This document shows, piece after piece, positions 24,276-34,772 of a stretch of 35,334 nt of DNA (position 1 is its first letter; the number at the start of each line of letters is the position of its first letter). Source of the DNA: Alistipes sp. (GTDB lineage: Bacteria; Bacteroidota; Bacteroidia; Bacteroidales; Rikenellaceae); the NCBI GenBank assembly GCA_017629035.1, contig JAGBXX010000039.1, positions 1 to 35,334 of the forward strand. Reading direction: 5' to 3'. A program made the translations under genes and the position numbers. The notes beneath the pieces are model-generated. The model made no database searches. It saw nothing but the letters and a program-made list of their open reading frames with translations, and was not told where the DNA came from.

Positions 24276-25457
24276 ATGAGAAGAGTTTATAACCTATGTG
24301 CGATTCTATGTCTGCTCTTTGCAGCTGCTTGTAGCCCCGATGAGCCACAACCAACACCTCCAGAGCCTCCAACTCCCGACGAGCCTAAGCCTCTTGTTGA
24401 GAGCCATACGCTCACAATATTTATGCAGGGTAACAATGGCCTTGCGGAGTTTATGGATAGCAATCTGCAGCGAATGCTCTCGGCATACTACGATGTGCCT
24501 CAGGGCGATTTCCGTATCTTTATATTCTACGACCGTGGCAACTACACACGTCTTACGGAGCTATATATGAACGACGGCATGGCCAAGCAGCGTCTTGTTG
24601 AGGAGTACGACACCTCGATCTCGACTGTCGACAAGGAGTTTGTGCGTGGCGTTATGGCCAAGGTTAAGCAGGAGTCACCTGCCGATAGCTATGGCCTTAT
24701 CCTCTCGTCGCATGGCGGTGGCTGGGTGCCATCAGACCTCTACGATGTATATCTCCTTGGCGAGGGTAGTCGCAGCGAGGCTCCCCAGGCACGCCCATTG
24801 TTCTACGGCCAGGATGACTACGACTGCATGGAGATACCCGACTTGGTCGATGCACTCAAGGATACATATTACAAGTATATAATTTTTGATGCTTGCTTTA
24901 TGGGTAATGTCGAGGCTCTGTACGACTTCCGTAACTCGGCCGACTATATCGTAGCTTCGGCTGCCGAGGTGCTTGGCGCAGGCTTTCCTTATGAGACTAT
25001 GATCCCTATGCTCTTTGAGTATGACGACCATAGCCTCGAGGCTATATGCGAGGAGTATATGGAGTACTACTGGAAGTCATCTGGCACTGTGGCGCTTATC
25101 GACTGCAAGCAGCTTGAGCCTCTTGCTGAGGCTATGCGTGCTGTTATGTCAGAGATGGGCGAGGTAGACGTGAATAGCGTTCAGGCCTATGATGCTTTTG
25201 ACTATCACCTCTTCTTTGACCTACTTCACTACGTGGAGCTTGGCACGGAGAGTAGCGCAGCATTTGAGAAGGCTCTTAACAAAGCGGTGCTTTACAGCGG
25301 TCACACCAGCTATATCGAGACTGCTACGGGCAGGGATGTTGAGACCTATACGCTCGACCGCTCTTGTGGCCTCACGTGCTACATCGTGCAGTCAGAGTGC
25401 CCCGAGACTGCGGCCGCTTGGCGCAATACCGCATGGGCTAAGAGGGTGCTCGAGTAG
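24276..25457 (+). CDS. Clostripain-family (C11) cysteine peptidase lipoprotein
   Basis: This 393-residue lipoprotein has Cys19 in FAAACSPDEPQ, then a Pro-rich linker (about 20-40) that lifts the domain from the membrane. The clan CD caspase-like catalytic dyad is visible: His146 in ILSSHGGGW and Cys207 in IFDACFMGNVEALYD, each after a hydrophobic strand. This is the spacing expected for C11 peptidases such as clostripain and PmC11, which cleave after Arg or Lys and often activate themselves. Length fits a single catalytic domain. It has its own promoter. It is likely surface or periplasmic and may process secreted proteins or take part in peptide scavenging; specificity is not readable here. 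Confidence 0.88.
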   Translation: MRRVYNLCAILCLLFAAACSPDEPQPTPPEPPTPDEPKPLVESHTLTIFMQGNNGLAEFMDSNLQRMLSAYYDVPQGDFRIFIFYDRGNYTRLTELYMNDGMAKQRLVEEYDTSISTVDKEFVRGVMAKVKQESPADSYGLILSSHGGGWVPSDLYDVYLLGEGSRSEAPQARPLFYGQDDYDCMEIPDLVDALKDTYYKYIIFDACFMGNVEALYDFRNSADYIVASAAEVLGAGFPYETMIPMLFEYDDHSLEAICEEYMEYYWKSSGTVALIDCKQLEPLAEAMRAVMSEMGEVDVNSVQAYDAFDYHLFFDLLHYVELGTESSAAFEKALNKAVLYSGHTSYIETATGRDVETYTLDRSCGLTCYIVQSECPETAAAWRNTAWAKRVLE

Positions 25458-25480
25458 GGTAGTGACAAATAATTGTGCAG

Positions 25481-25517
25481 AGGTAGGATAATTCTTTGAG
25501 AATTTTTCCTACCTTTG
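25481..25517 (+). promoter_or_regulatory. Long palindrome overlapping the -7 element of the GH97 gene
   Basis: AGGTAGGA (25481-25488) pairs with TCCTACCT (25507-25514), and inside it AATTCT pairs with AGAATT around a TTG loop, 14 bp in all. The -7 element TACCTTTG (25510-25517) starts within the right arm. No good -33 is seen. It may terminate the peptidase transcript, act as an operator, or both. Confidence 0.6.
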
Positions 25518-25543
25518 TCTATGTATTGATAATCAGTGTAACT

Positions 25544-27592
25544 ATGAAGAGATTAGTTGTTGCCATTGTGGCTATGGTGCTACTTGTGGCATGTGGAGGG
25601 GGCGAGGCTCTTGAGTCGCCTAATGGCCGTGTGGCGTTGCAGTTCGAGATTACCGACGAGGGTGTTCCTACCTATACTCTCTCGTTCGATGGTGAGACTC
25701 TAGTTGAGCCCTCACGCCTTGGTATTGTAACCCAGGAGCAGGAGTATGTGGATGGTCTGAGCGTTGTCGGCATCGAGCACCTCTCGAACGATACTACATG
25801 GCAGCCTGTGTGGGGAGAGTTCGCTGAGATTCGTGACAACTACAACGGCATGGTTGTGACTCTTGCTACCGTTGCGGGCGCAGAGCTTAAGATCGAGATG
25901 CGACTCTATGATGATGGTCTTGGTTTGCGCTATTTGCTTGGTGGCGAGGGTGTTGCAAATATTACTCGTGAGCTTACCGAGTTCCGCATGGCGGGCGACT
26001 ACTCAGCACATTGGATGGCGGGTAGCGACGACGATGCCGAGTTTGACTATATGCACACGCCGCTGAGTGGTATCACGCCCGAGAATATGCGTCTGTCGGC
26101 TGGTCACAATAGCGATATTATTGCTTGTGGCGTAGCTACGCCTGTGGCAATGTCGAGCGAGCGAGGCACACACCTTGCTATCCACGAGGCAGCACTCTGG
26201 AGATACCCTGGTATGGCGCTTGCCTACGATGCTAATAGCAATAGCTTTGCGGTAGAGCTCTCTGGTAACGAGGATGTTAAGAGTAGTGTGGAGCTCCCGT
26301 TTGCAACACCTTGGCGCACAGTGATTGTGGGCGAGGATGCAGGTGCTCTTGTTGAGTCTACGCTCGTTCTCAATCTCAATGAGCCATGCAAAATCGAGGA
26401 TACATCGTGGATCAAGCCTATGAAGTATGTGGGCGTGTGGTGGGAGATGCACCTCAAGGAGTCTATCTGGGATCGTGATGGCCAATATCCCCACTCTGCA
26501 ACAACTGAGAATGTTAAGCGCTATATCGACTTCGCTGCCGAGAATGGCTTTGGTGGCGTGCTTGTCGAGGGTTGGAACTACGGCTGGGGTCGTGGTGAGA
26601 TGTTTGACTACACTCAGCCATACTCCGATTTCGATATCGAGGAGCTCTGTCGATATGCCCAGGAGCGTGGCGTTGAGCTTATAGGCCACCATGAGACCTA
26701 TGCCAACGTCGACAACTACGACAGACAGATGTCCGAGGCCTATGCCTACTACGAGTCGCTCGGTATTAACAGCGTCAAGACTGGCTACGTTGGCTCAATA
26801 TCGGGTCGCAACCACTACGATCGCTCTATGGTGGACCACTATAATCGCACCGTAGTCGAGGGTGCTGAGCATAAGCTCTGCATCGATATCCACGAGCCTA
26901 TACACTCAACAGGTATCTCTCGAACATACCCTAACCTCATGTCGGCAGAGGGTATGCGTGGTCAGGAGTGGCATGCTTGGAACTCGGGTAACTCGATCGA
27001 CCATAACCCTACACTTCCATTTACTCGTAACCTTGCAGGAGCCATGGATTTCACTCCAGGTATCTTCGACCTGCGCTACCACAATAGCGTGAATAAGGCT
27101 GCTGCTACCGAGGATGGCTCGGTAAACAAGGAGTATGACTATCGCTTCTTCGTAAACTCTACACTTGCCCATCAGTTGGCGCAGTATGTGGTGTTCTATA
27201 GCCCTATACAGATGGTTGCTGACCTGCCAGATAACTACCGTAAGCACGACGACGCACTGCAGTTCATCCGTGACGTGCCTGTGGACTGGGCTGATACTAA
27301 GTGCCTTGAGGCAGTTATTGGCGATTATGTGGTCATTGCTCGTCGTGATAAGCACTCTCGTAGCTGGTTTGTTGGTGCTATTACCGACGACACGGAGCGC
27401 ACGGTAGATCTCAGCCTTGATTTCCTCGATGCTGATCGCAGCTACGAGGCAACGATATATCGTGATGGCGAGGCTGCAGGCTGGGATACCAAGCCTACTG
27501 ACTATATAGTCGAGAAGCGCACCGTAACCTCGGCCGATAGGCTCACTCTCCGTCTTGCCTCGGGTGGTGGATTTGCAATATCGCTCAAGTAA
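25544..27592 (+). CDS. GH97 glycoside hydrolase, inverting (SusB-like) type
   Basis: This 682-residue lipoprotein-type enzyme has Cys17 in LLVACGGGE; the lack of acidic residues right after the Cys suits a periplasmic-facing anchor. An N-terminal beta-sandwich (about 22-280) begins LESPNGRVALQF. A (beta/alpha)8 barrel (about 290-570) and a C-terminal beta domain follow. Catalytic candidates are Glu384 (GHHETY), Glu451 (DIHEP) and Glu475 (RGQEW). Their spacing (67 and 24) is close to the SusB residues Glu439, Glu508 and Glu532. The position of the retaining-type Asp nucleophile reads VKTGYVG instead. So an inverting alpha-glucosidase acting on alpha-linked gluco-oligosaccharides is likely. The start at 25544 follows the -7 element; an upstream ATG at 25496 precedes it. 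No SusC/SusD pair is nearby. Confidence 0.9.
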   Translation: MKRLVVAIVAMVLLVACGGGEALESPNGRVALQFEITDEGVPTYTLSFDGETLVEPSRLGIVTQEQEYVDGLSVVGIEHLSNDTTWQPVWGEFAEIRDNYNGMVVTLATVAGAELKIEMRLYDDGLGLRYLLGGEGVANITRELTEFRMAGDYSAHWMAGSDDDAEFDYMHTPLSGITPENMRLSAGHNSDIIACGVATPVAMSSERGTHLAIHEAALWRYPGMALAYDANSNSFAVELSGNEDVKSSVELPFATPWRTVIVGEDAGALVESTLVLNLNEPCKIEDTSWIKPMKYVGVWWEMHLKESIWDRDGQYPHSATTENVKRYIDFAAENGFGGVLVEGWNYGWGRGEMFDYTQPYSDFDIEELCRYAQERGVELIGHHETYANVDNYDRQMSEAYAYYESLGINSVKTGYVGSISGRNHYDRSMVDHYNRTVVEGAEHKLCIDIHEPIHSTGISRTYPNLMSAEGMRGQEWHAWNSGNSIDHNPTLPFTRNLAGAMDFTPGIFDLRYHNSVNKAAATEDGSVNKEYDYRFFVNSTLAHQLAQYVVFYSPIQMVADLPDNYRKHDDALQFIRDVPVDWADTKCLEAVIGDYVVIARRDKHSRSWFVGAITDDTERTVDLSLDFLDADRSYEATIYRDGEAAGWDTKPTDYIVEKRTVTSADRLTLRLASGGGFAISLK

Positions 27593-27615
27593 TACTTGCG
27601 CTACAAGTGAAAAAT

Positions 27616-27645
27616 AAAAGGGATGTCCGTTGGGACATCCCTTTT
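27616..27645. terminator. Bidirectional terminator between GH97 and groEL
   Basis: A perfect 13-bp stem, AAAAGGGATGTCC (27616-27628) with its complement (27633-27645) and loop GTTG, provides A/T runs on both sides between convergent genes. Confidence 0.92.
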
Positions 27646-27666
27646 GTTGTATATCGGTGAGAGCTA

Positions 27667-29328
<1,662 letters not shown>

Positions 29329-29344
29329 TTATTAATGCTTGCTG

Positions 29345-29617
29345 TTAGTCGATAACTGCGATAATATCGCTCTGCTTCATCACGAGGTAGTCCTCGCCCT
29401 CGTAGTGGAGCTCAGTGCCTGCGTACTTGCCGTACATTACGGTGTCGCCAACCTTAACCTCCATCTGCACCTCAGCAGTGCCTGGGCCAGCTGCGATAAC
29501 CTTGCCCATGAGAGGCTTCTCCTTGGCTGTGTCGGGAATAAAGAGGCCACCTGCTGTCTTCTCCTCTGCAGGGTTAGGCTTAATCAATACACGATCTGAA
29601 AGCGGTTTTACTGCCAT
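29345..29617 (-). CDS. groS: Co-chaperonin GroES (Hsp10)
   Basis: This 90-residue cofactor caps the GroEL ring. It begins [22 protein letters not shown] (start by family), with the mobile loop ([15 protein letters not shown], about 21-35) that binds GroEL and the [13 protein letters not shown] barrel strand. The gene starts 76 bp after the restriction endonuclease stop codon, on the same strand. I see no CIRCE element and no good TAnnTTTG site in that gap, so the heat-shock promoter may be of another type. Alternatively, transcription may enter from upstream. Confidence 0.97.
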   Translation of the reverse strand: MAVKPLSDRVLIKPNPAEEKTAGGLFIPDTAKEKPLMGKVIAAGPGTAEVQMEVKVGDTVMYGKYAGTELHYEGEDYLVMKQSDIIAVID

Positions 29618-29693
29618 AATAGTCTTAAGTTTTATTTTTGTTTAATTATAAATTATTTTCTGTTAATTAATTTACCTGGCAAACTTCATGCCA

Positions 29694-30770
29694 TTATATG
29701 TGCAAATAGTTCTCAAAAATTCGTTCTAAAACGCCTCTCGCTTTTTTTCTCTTTTCAGCGTCAGTAGCCTCGTTTATAACGAGATTAATCCATTGCTTTA
29801 TTCTATTTTTGTCAACAGGTTGACCCCAATTTTCACTCAATACGACAGATGAGGTATCGTTTATGATCTTTACAAAAAGTTCAATATGATCTTGAATTTT
29901 TTTGAAAACAGCTGGCATTTCAATACTCTCGCCACCAATTGTTTGCATAATATTTCTTCCTCCTGAAGAGAAAGAGTCTCTGACGTTAGCATTGATTATA
30001 CCTTTTTGAGTCGCCAACCATAATGTCGCACGGTCATACTTAAATTGAGAGGACGATACAATAGTTTCGGGGAAATAGCTATAAATAGTAGCCTCTAATT
30101 CATCCTTTTCATAAGCCGATAGAGTCCTCCATAAGCGTACCGTTGCAGGTACTACGGTTTCAACACTCTCACTTTGAGTTCCTGCCCACCATAAGCTTTC
30201 GCCTCTGCTTAGTTTAGATTTGTAATATTTAGCTACTGGTTCTACGGGGTTAGCCATGCTGCGAAGTTCGTCATATGATAATCCAATTTTATCAAAAATT
30301 GTATTACCAGGAGCTAATGACATATCTATTTGATATCTAGGATAGTGTGTTACAGCTATTCCCGATAGGCACTCTTCGTATGGACGAGACTTAAATTCAA
30401 CAGGAGAGCTAAGTTTGCCAAAAGTTAAAAATATACGCTCTATATCCGACACTCGTGTAGACTCTAAGATAGAGTTTCCAATTGATGTCCAGTTATTCGA
30501 TTGAGAGCTTTTAACCTCAATACCATATATTTTTGCGGCAACAATATCTGGAAATGAGTGTCCTGAAATAAGGTGGATTGAGCCCTCGAATTTGGTATTC
30601 TTAGCACATTCGATTGCTGCGCCCATTACGTCGTGCTCCAACTCCAAGCCAGTCCTTTTCTGATAATACGCAGAATGCTGCATTGCATCAATATTCAATG
30701 CAATGTCAATACGTTTCATTAACTCTTTAAATTCAACTAAAGAGGGTTGTGGGTTATCAGCAATAATCAT
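29694..30770 (-). CDS. Type II restriction endonuclease (PD-(D/E)XK type)
   Basis: This 358-residue protein lies directly after a DNA cytosine methyltransferase. It has a classic nuclease core: FPDIVAAKIYGIEVKSSQ, giving Asp75, Glu85 and Lys87 as PD-(x)9-EVK, with Glu45 in LELEHDV as a possible extra metal ligand. No other domain is recognised; the C-terminal half is helical and Lys/Arg rich. Its ATG shares one base with the TAA of the methyltransferase (TAATG), so translation is coupled. The gene is AT-rich compared with the flanks. The role as a restriction enzyme is inferred from the motif and from the partner gene; the target site is not readable. Confidence 0.85.
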   Translation of the reverse strand: MIIADNPQPSLVEFKELMKRIDIALNIDAMQHSAYYQKRTGLELEHDVMGAAIECAKNTKFEGSIHLISGHSFPDIVAAKIYGIEVKSSQSNNWTSIGNSILESTRVSDIERIFLTFGKLSSPVEFKSRPYEECLSGIAVTHYPRYQIDMSLAPGNTIFDKIGLSYDELRSMANPVEPVAKYYKSKLSRGESLWWAGTQSESVETVVPATVRLWRTLSAYEKDELEATIYSYFPETIVSSSQFKYDRATLWLATQKGIINANVRDSFSSGGRNIMQTIGGESIEMPAVFKKIQDHIELFVKIINDTSSVVLSENWGQPVDKNRIKQWINLVINEATDAEKRKKARGVLERIFENYLHI

Positions 30771-31987
30771 TATTTAAAATATAAATTCCACTTGGATTCA
30801 ATATTTTTAGCGATATTATAAGCTAATACGCATGGTACGGCATTACCAATTATCTTATATGCATCACTTGATGACAAAGATCCAAATTTCGATGTTTTAT
30901 CAAGTATGAATTCATAATCATCAGGAAATGTCTGAATTCTAGCACACTCTCTAACTGTTAGCCTGCGCTCGGCTAATCCAGCGTTGAGTTCGGCGAATAG
31001 TTTTCCTCCGTGTTCTTCAGATAAACGTCTATACTCAATATTGCCATGGTGTTCAGAACGTATTGTAGGGCCAACTGAGTCTAACTTTATTTCTGTTTGC
31101 CCCTGACACTTAGTGCCCATATATTTTGCCTTTGAGAATACCTTTTGAGATGGATCATCAGATTCATGGGGTTCTGATAATCCCACAAAAGCATCTGCGC
31201 AAGTAACATAAGGTAAAGTGTCTCCATGCGTTGGCTTAGGATATGGGTCATATTGCGAAATGATTATCTCGCTTGTTAATGCCTCATAGGCCTCGGGCTT
31301 CAAAGCACTCTTTTTGAATCCAAAAAATATAACTCTACTACGTGATTGAGGAACGCCAAAATCTGGGGCATACAATACTCTTGCTGGTATAACTATATAT
31401 CCTCCGTTTCCCGCCTCAGCAAAATCACGTTCCATTACCTGCTTAACATTGTGAAGGTCTGTGAGGCCCTTAACATTCTCAGCGACAAAAAGCTTTGGCT
31501 GTGTTATAGAGATTACATCTCTCATCCACATATACAATTGTCCTCGACTCTCGATCGAAGGCTCATCCGCTTCGAGTGCTGTTCCCAAATGACTCTTTTT
31601 AGAGGCAAAGCCTTGACGCTTGCCTGCAATAGAAAAGTCTTGACAAGGAAAACCTCCTGTTACAATATCCACATTATCAGGCAACACCTTCACTCCTTGC
31701 AGCTCCGACTTAACCAGGTCGACAATGCTGCCTAGATGATATACCTCAGAAGCATTATTTCGCCTCTTGCTAAAATATGTACTCCATGCGACCTTTGCAT
31801 CTTTGCGGATGTCATTAGCAAAGATTGTCTCAAATTTTGTTGGAGCCAAAAGCGCCCAATCACCTTGAGTACCCACAATCCAATCTGGATGAAGCTGGGT
31901 ATTAATAGCTTTGCGTAAGCAGTAGAAACCACCCTCAAAGCCTATATCCATTCCACCACAACCGGAAAATAGGGATAATAATCTCAT
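30770..31987 (-). CDS. DNA (cytosine-5) methyltransferase of a type II R-M system
   Basis: This 405-residue enzyme transfers a methyl group from SAM to C5 of cytosine and protects the host from the partner nuclease. It has motif I LLSLFSGCGGMDIGF (3-17), motif IV GGFPCQDFS with catalytic Cys115, motif VI ENV (170-172), motif VIII QSRSR (214-218), motif IX RRLTVRECARIQTFPDDY and motif X IIGNAVP. The region between VIII and IX is the target-recognition domain. The start at 31987 is chosen because it sits about 20 bases after the predicted transcription start; an ATG at 31999 adds four residues. It is the first gene of the R-M operon and is AT-rich. Its recognition sequence cannot be given from the sequence. 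Confidence 0.95.
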   Translation of the reverse strand: MRLLSLFSGCGGMDIGFEGGFYCLRKAINTQLHPDWIVGTQGDWALLAPTKFETIFANDIRKDAKVAWSTYFSKRRNNASEVYHLGSIVDLVKSELQGVKVLPDNVDIVTGGFPCQDFSIAGKRQGFASKKSHLGTALEADEPSIESRGQLYMWMRDVISITQPKLFVAENVKGLTDLHNVKQVMERDFAEAGNGGYIVIPARVLYAPDFGVPQSRSRVIFFGFKKSALKPEAYEALTSEIIISQYDPYPKPTHGDTLPYVTCADAFVGLSEPHESDDPSQKVFSKAKYMGTKCQGQTEIKLDSVGPTIRSEHHGNIEYRRLSEEHGGKLFAELNAGLAERRLTVRECARIQTFPDDYEFILDKTSKFGSLSSSDAYKIIGNAVPCVLAYNIAKNIESKWNLYFK

Positions 31988-32011
31988 AGTAGCGCACATT
32001 TATAAGGGGTA

Positions 32012-32044
32012 CAAAGATAGTACATTATTTCTAAGAAATACAAA
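32012..32044 (-). promoter_or_regulatory. Promoter of the R-M operon
   Basis: On the minus strand TATCTTTG (32012-32019) and TTTG (32041-32044) are 21 bases apart. It lies between the end of rarA and the methyltransferase start, so the R-M module carries its own promoter. No controller-protein gene or C-box is seen. Confidence 0.65.
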
Positions 32045-32071
32045 TATCACGAATGAAATATTTGTCATTGG

Positions 32072-33352
32072 CTACTTGCCGTACTTGTCACCCCAGAGCA
32101 TGCGCATGCGCTCGGCAATCTTCTGCTCTTGGGCATTCTGCTCGTTGGGAGTGTAGAAGCGGGTGCCCGATAGCGAGTCGGGGAGGAACTCCTGCTGCAC
32201 AAAGTTGCCTGCATAGTCGTGGGCATACTTATAATCAGCACCATAGCCCAATTTATCCATAAGCTTGGTTGGGGCGTTGCGCAGGTGTAGCGGCACGGGG
32301 CGGTTGGTGGTATCCCTCTCGACCATGGCAAGTGCCTTGTTTATAGCTGCATAGGCCGAGTTGCTCTTGGGGCTTGTGGCCAGATATATCGTTGTCTCGG
32401 CAAGGGTGATACGTGCCTCGGGCATGCCTATTTTGTGCACAGTGTCAAAGCAGGCATTTGCCAGGAGTAGGGCATTGGGGTTGGCAAGGCCCACATCCTC
32501 TGAGGCTAAAATCACCAGGCGGCGTGCGATGAAACGTGGCTCCTCGCCACCTGCAAGCATGCGTGCAAGGTAGTAGATTGCGGCATTAGGGTCGCTACCA
32601 CGCACCGACTTGATAAAGGCCGAGATGACGTCGTAGTGCTGTTCGCCCGACTTGTCGTAGAGGGCGATGTTTTGCTGCAGACACTCCGTGACATGCTCAT
32701 CGTCGATTACGATCTTGCCACTCGAGGCGCCAACGACAATATCCAATATGTTGAGCAACTTGCGTGCATCGCCTCCCGAGAAGCGGAATAGCGCCTCACG
32801 CTCACGAACCTCGATATCTCGCATCTTGAGCTCCTCGTCCTGGGTAAGAGCACGATTTAGGAGCACGTCGAGCTCCTCCTCGTCCATGGGCTTGAGGACA
32901 TATACCTGACAGCGGCTCAGGAGTGGTGAGATAACCTCGAACGAGGGGTTCTCGGTGGTTGCGCCAATAAGTGTCACGATGCCCTGCTCCACAGCGCCGA
33001 GCAGCGAGTCCTGTTGCGACTTGCTGAAGCGGTGAATCTCGTCGATAAAGAGAAATGCCGAGCGGGCACTAAAGAGGTGTTGCTTCTTGGCCTTCTCGAT
33101 AACCTCACGCACCTCCTTGACACCTGCGGTGACTGCCGAGAGTGTGTAGAATGGGCGGTCGAGGGTGTTGGCAACGATCTTAGCGAGCGTAGTCTTGCCC
33201 ACACCTGGAGGGCCCCAGAGTATGAACGAGGGGATGCTTCCTGTGGCGAAGAACTTGCGAAATACGCCGTTCTCGCCCACAAGGTGCTTCTGTCCTATGT
33301 AGTCGTCGATGCTCTGTGGACGCAGACGCTCGGCTAAGGGTAGTTGTGCCAT
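32072..33352 (-). CDS. rarA: Replication-associated recombination protein RarA (MgsA)
   Basis: This 426-residue AAA+ ATPase has Walker A GPPGVGKT (47-54), Walker B FLFIDEIHRF (DE at 104-105), the sensor segment GATTENPSFE, an arginine-finger SRC region, and a C-terminal tetramerisation domain with YLATSPKSNSAY and HLRNAPTKLMDKLGYG. RarA/MgsA/WRNIP1 proteins act at stalled replication forks with SSB and the clamp loader. The length is typical. The gene follows nupG after a 48-bp gap that holds a strong hairpin, and I see no promoter of the usual type in that gap. Confidence 0.95.
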   Translation of the reverse strand: MAQLPLAERLRPQSIDDYIGQKHLVGENGVFRKFFATGSIPSFILWGPPGVGKTTLAKIVANTLDRPFYTLSAVTAGVKEVREVIEKAKKQHLFSARSAFLFIDEIHRFSKSQQDSLLGAVEQGIVTLIGATTENPSFEVISPLLSRCQVYVLKPMDEEELDVLLNRALTQDEELKMRDIEVREREALFRFSGGDARKLLNILDIVVGASSGKIVIDDEHVTECLQQNIALYDKSGEQHYDVISAFIKSVRGSDPNAAIYYLARMLAGGEEPRFIARRLVILASEDVGLANPNALLLANACFDTVHKIGMPEARITLAETTIYLATSPKSNSAYAAINKALAMVERDTTNRPVPLHLRNAPTKLMDKLGYGADYKYAHDYAGNFVQQEFLPDSLSGTRFYTPNEQNAQEQKIAERMRMLWGDKYGK

Positions 33353-33367
33353 GTAATTTGGGTATTA

Positions 33368-33395
33368 AGGCTGCTTGACAGTTGTCAGGCAGCCT
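33368..33395 (-). terminator. Hairpin between nupG and rarA
   Basis: A 12-bp stem (33368-33379 with 33384-33395, one wobble, loop AGTT) begins 5 bp after the nupG stop. The T-run on the minus strand is poor, so it may be a weak terminator or mRNA-stabilising structure that lets rarA be co-transcribed. Confidence 0.55.
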
Positions 33396-33400
33396 ATGTT

Positions 33401-34693
33401 TTAGTGGTTTATATCCGCAAGCTTGCTACTATCGTGCTTATACTTGAAGAGCACCCAGAAGAGTAGTGCCACAACGAGTGCGTAGCCAGCAAAGACGAGC
33501 CATGTGGTGCTCCAGCCCTCAACGATGCTAATGCCATTTGTCACAATGCCACCATCGCTCTGGGGTGTTGGTACAAGGCGGTTAACAACAGCCTGAGCAC
33601 CGAGTGTGCCTACTGTGGCGCCGATACCATTGGTCATAATCATAAATAGACCCTGAGCCGATGAGCGCATATCGCCACTTGTGTTCTCGTTTACAAACAA
33701 CGAGCCCGAGATGTTGAAGAAGTCAAAGGCTACGCCGTAGACAATCATCGAGAGGATGAACATCCACAAGCCCGGGCCTGGGTTGCCCAAGCCGAAGAGT
33801 CCGAAGCGCAATACCCATGCAAACATGGCAATGAGCATAACACGCTTAATACCAAAGCGCTTCAAGCAGAAAGGAATAAGGAGAATACACAACGTCTCGG
33901 ATACCTGCGAGAGCGAGATGAGTGCGTTGGCATGGTTAGCACCAAAGGTGTTGGCAAACTCGGGGATACCCTTGAACGAGGTGATGAAGCTATTTGCAAA
34001 GCCATTGGTAATCTGCAACGACACGCCAAGCAGCATCGAGAAGATGAAGAACATGGCCATCTGCTTGTTTTTGAATAGCTTGAAGGCGTCGAGGCCCATG
34101 CGCTGTGCGAAGCTCTTAGCCTCCTGGCTACGGCTCACAGGGCAGTTAGGTAGTGCCTGGGCATATAGAGCCAAGAGAATGCCGATAAATGCGCACTGGA
34201 AGAACTGCGTAGGGCTGGCCTGAAAGCCGGCAAAATCACACACAAGCATAGCTACGATGAAGCCCACGGTGCCGAATACTCGAATAGGAGGGAATGTCTT
34301 GACTGTGTCGAGGCCACTCTGGTCGAGTATGGTGTAGGCCACAGAGTTTGAGAGCGCAAGCGTTGGCATGTAGAAGGCTACGCTGATAGAGTAGAGCGTG
34401 AACATTGGCCAGAGCATATCGTTCTGACCGCAGTAGCCCGCACCAGCAATAAATAGCGCCGCAATGCCGTGGCAAAGACCCAGGAGTCGCTGTGCAGGAA
34501 TCCACTTGTCGGCAATGATACCCATGATAGCGGGCATAAACATCGACACTACGCCCTGCATGGCATAGAACCAACCAATCAATTCGCCATAACCTGCGGC
34601 GAAAAGATAACCTCCCATGGATGTGAGGTACGAACCCCATACAGCAAACTGTAGGAAGTTCATCACAATAAGTTTGAACTTTATGTTGTTCAT
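33401..34693 (-). CDS. nupG: Nucleoside:proton symporter, NupG-like (MFS)
   Basis: This 430-residue inner-membrane protein has about 12 hydrophobic segments. It resembles NupG/XapB of the nucleoside:H+ symporter branch of the major facilitator superfamily. Landmarks are FLQFAVWGSYLTSMGGYLF, the PAIMGIIADKWIPAQRLLG loop between segments 2 and 3, ALSNSVAYTILDQ, the PPIRVFGTVGFI segment, and SSAQGLFMIMTNGIGATVG. It takes up nucleosides with protons. It lies far from the AzgA permease but fits the same purine/nucleoside salvage theme. It has a -7 element upstream on the minus strand and is divergent from tRNA-Gln. Confidence 0.9.
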   Translation of the reverse strand: MNNIKFKLIVMNFLQFAVWGSYLTSMGGYLFAAGYGELIGWFYAMQGVVSMFMPAIMGIIADKWIPAQRLLGLCHGIAALFIAGAGYCGQNDMLWPMFTLYSISVAFYMPTLALSNSVAYTILDQSGLDTVKTFPPIRVFGTVGFIVAMLVCDFAGFQASPTQFFQCAFIGILLALYAQALPNCPVSRSQEAKSFAQRMGLDAFKLFKNKQMAMFFIFSMLLGVSLQITNGFANSFITSFKGIPEFANTFGANHANALISLSQVSETLCILLIPFCLKRFGIKRVMLIAMFAWVLRFGLFGLGNPGPGLWMFILSMIVYGVAFDFFNISGSLFVNENTSGDMRSSAQGLFMIMTNGIGATVGTLGAQAVVNRLVPTPQSDGGIVTNGISIVEGWSTTWLVFAGYALVVALLFWVLFKYKHDSSKLADINH

Positions 34694-34742
34694 AATCAGT
34701 GAGTTTTAATGCATTTGGGTTTAACCCTTGTAAAAAACTTAA

Positions 34743-34750
34743 CAAAGATA
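34743..34750 (-). promoter_or_regulatory. -7 element of nupG
   Basis: On the minus strand TATCTTTG is a perfect -7 element about 50 bases before the nupG ATG. No TTTG is found at the proper distance. Confidence 0.5.
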
Positions 34751-34772
34751 TGAAATTTTTTTCACATTTTTC

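Noticed and set aside
25544-27592. GH97 of the retaining (alpha-galactosidase) type
   Set aside because: The segment where the retaining Asp nucleophile would lie reads VKTGYVG, while the three Glu residues of the inverting type are in place.
29618-29693. A CIRCE operator for groESL
   Set aside because: No TTAGCACTC/GAGTGCTAA inverted repeat is present.
31346-31735. A 129-codon plus-strand frame opposite the methyltransferase
   Set aside because: It lies fully within a methyltransferase with all its motifs, and its translation has no domain pattern or signal peptide; it is a shadow frame.
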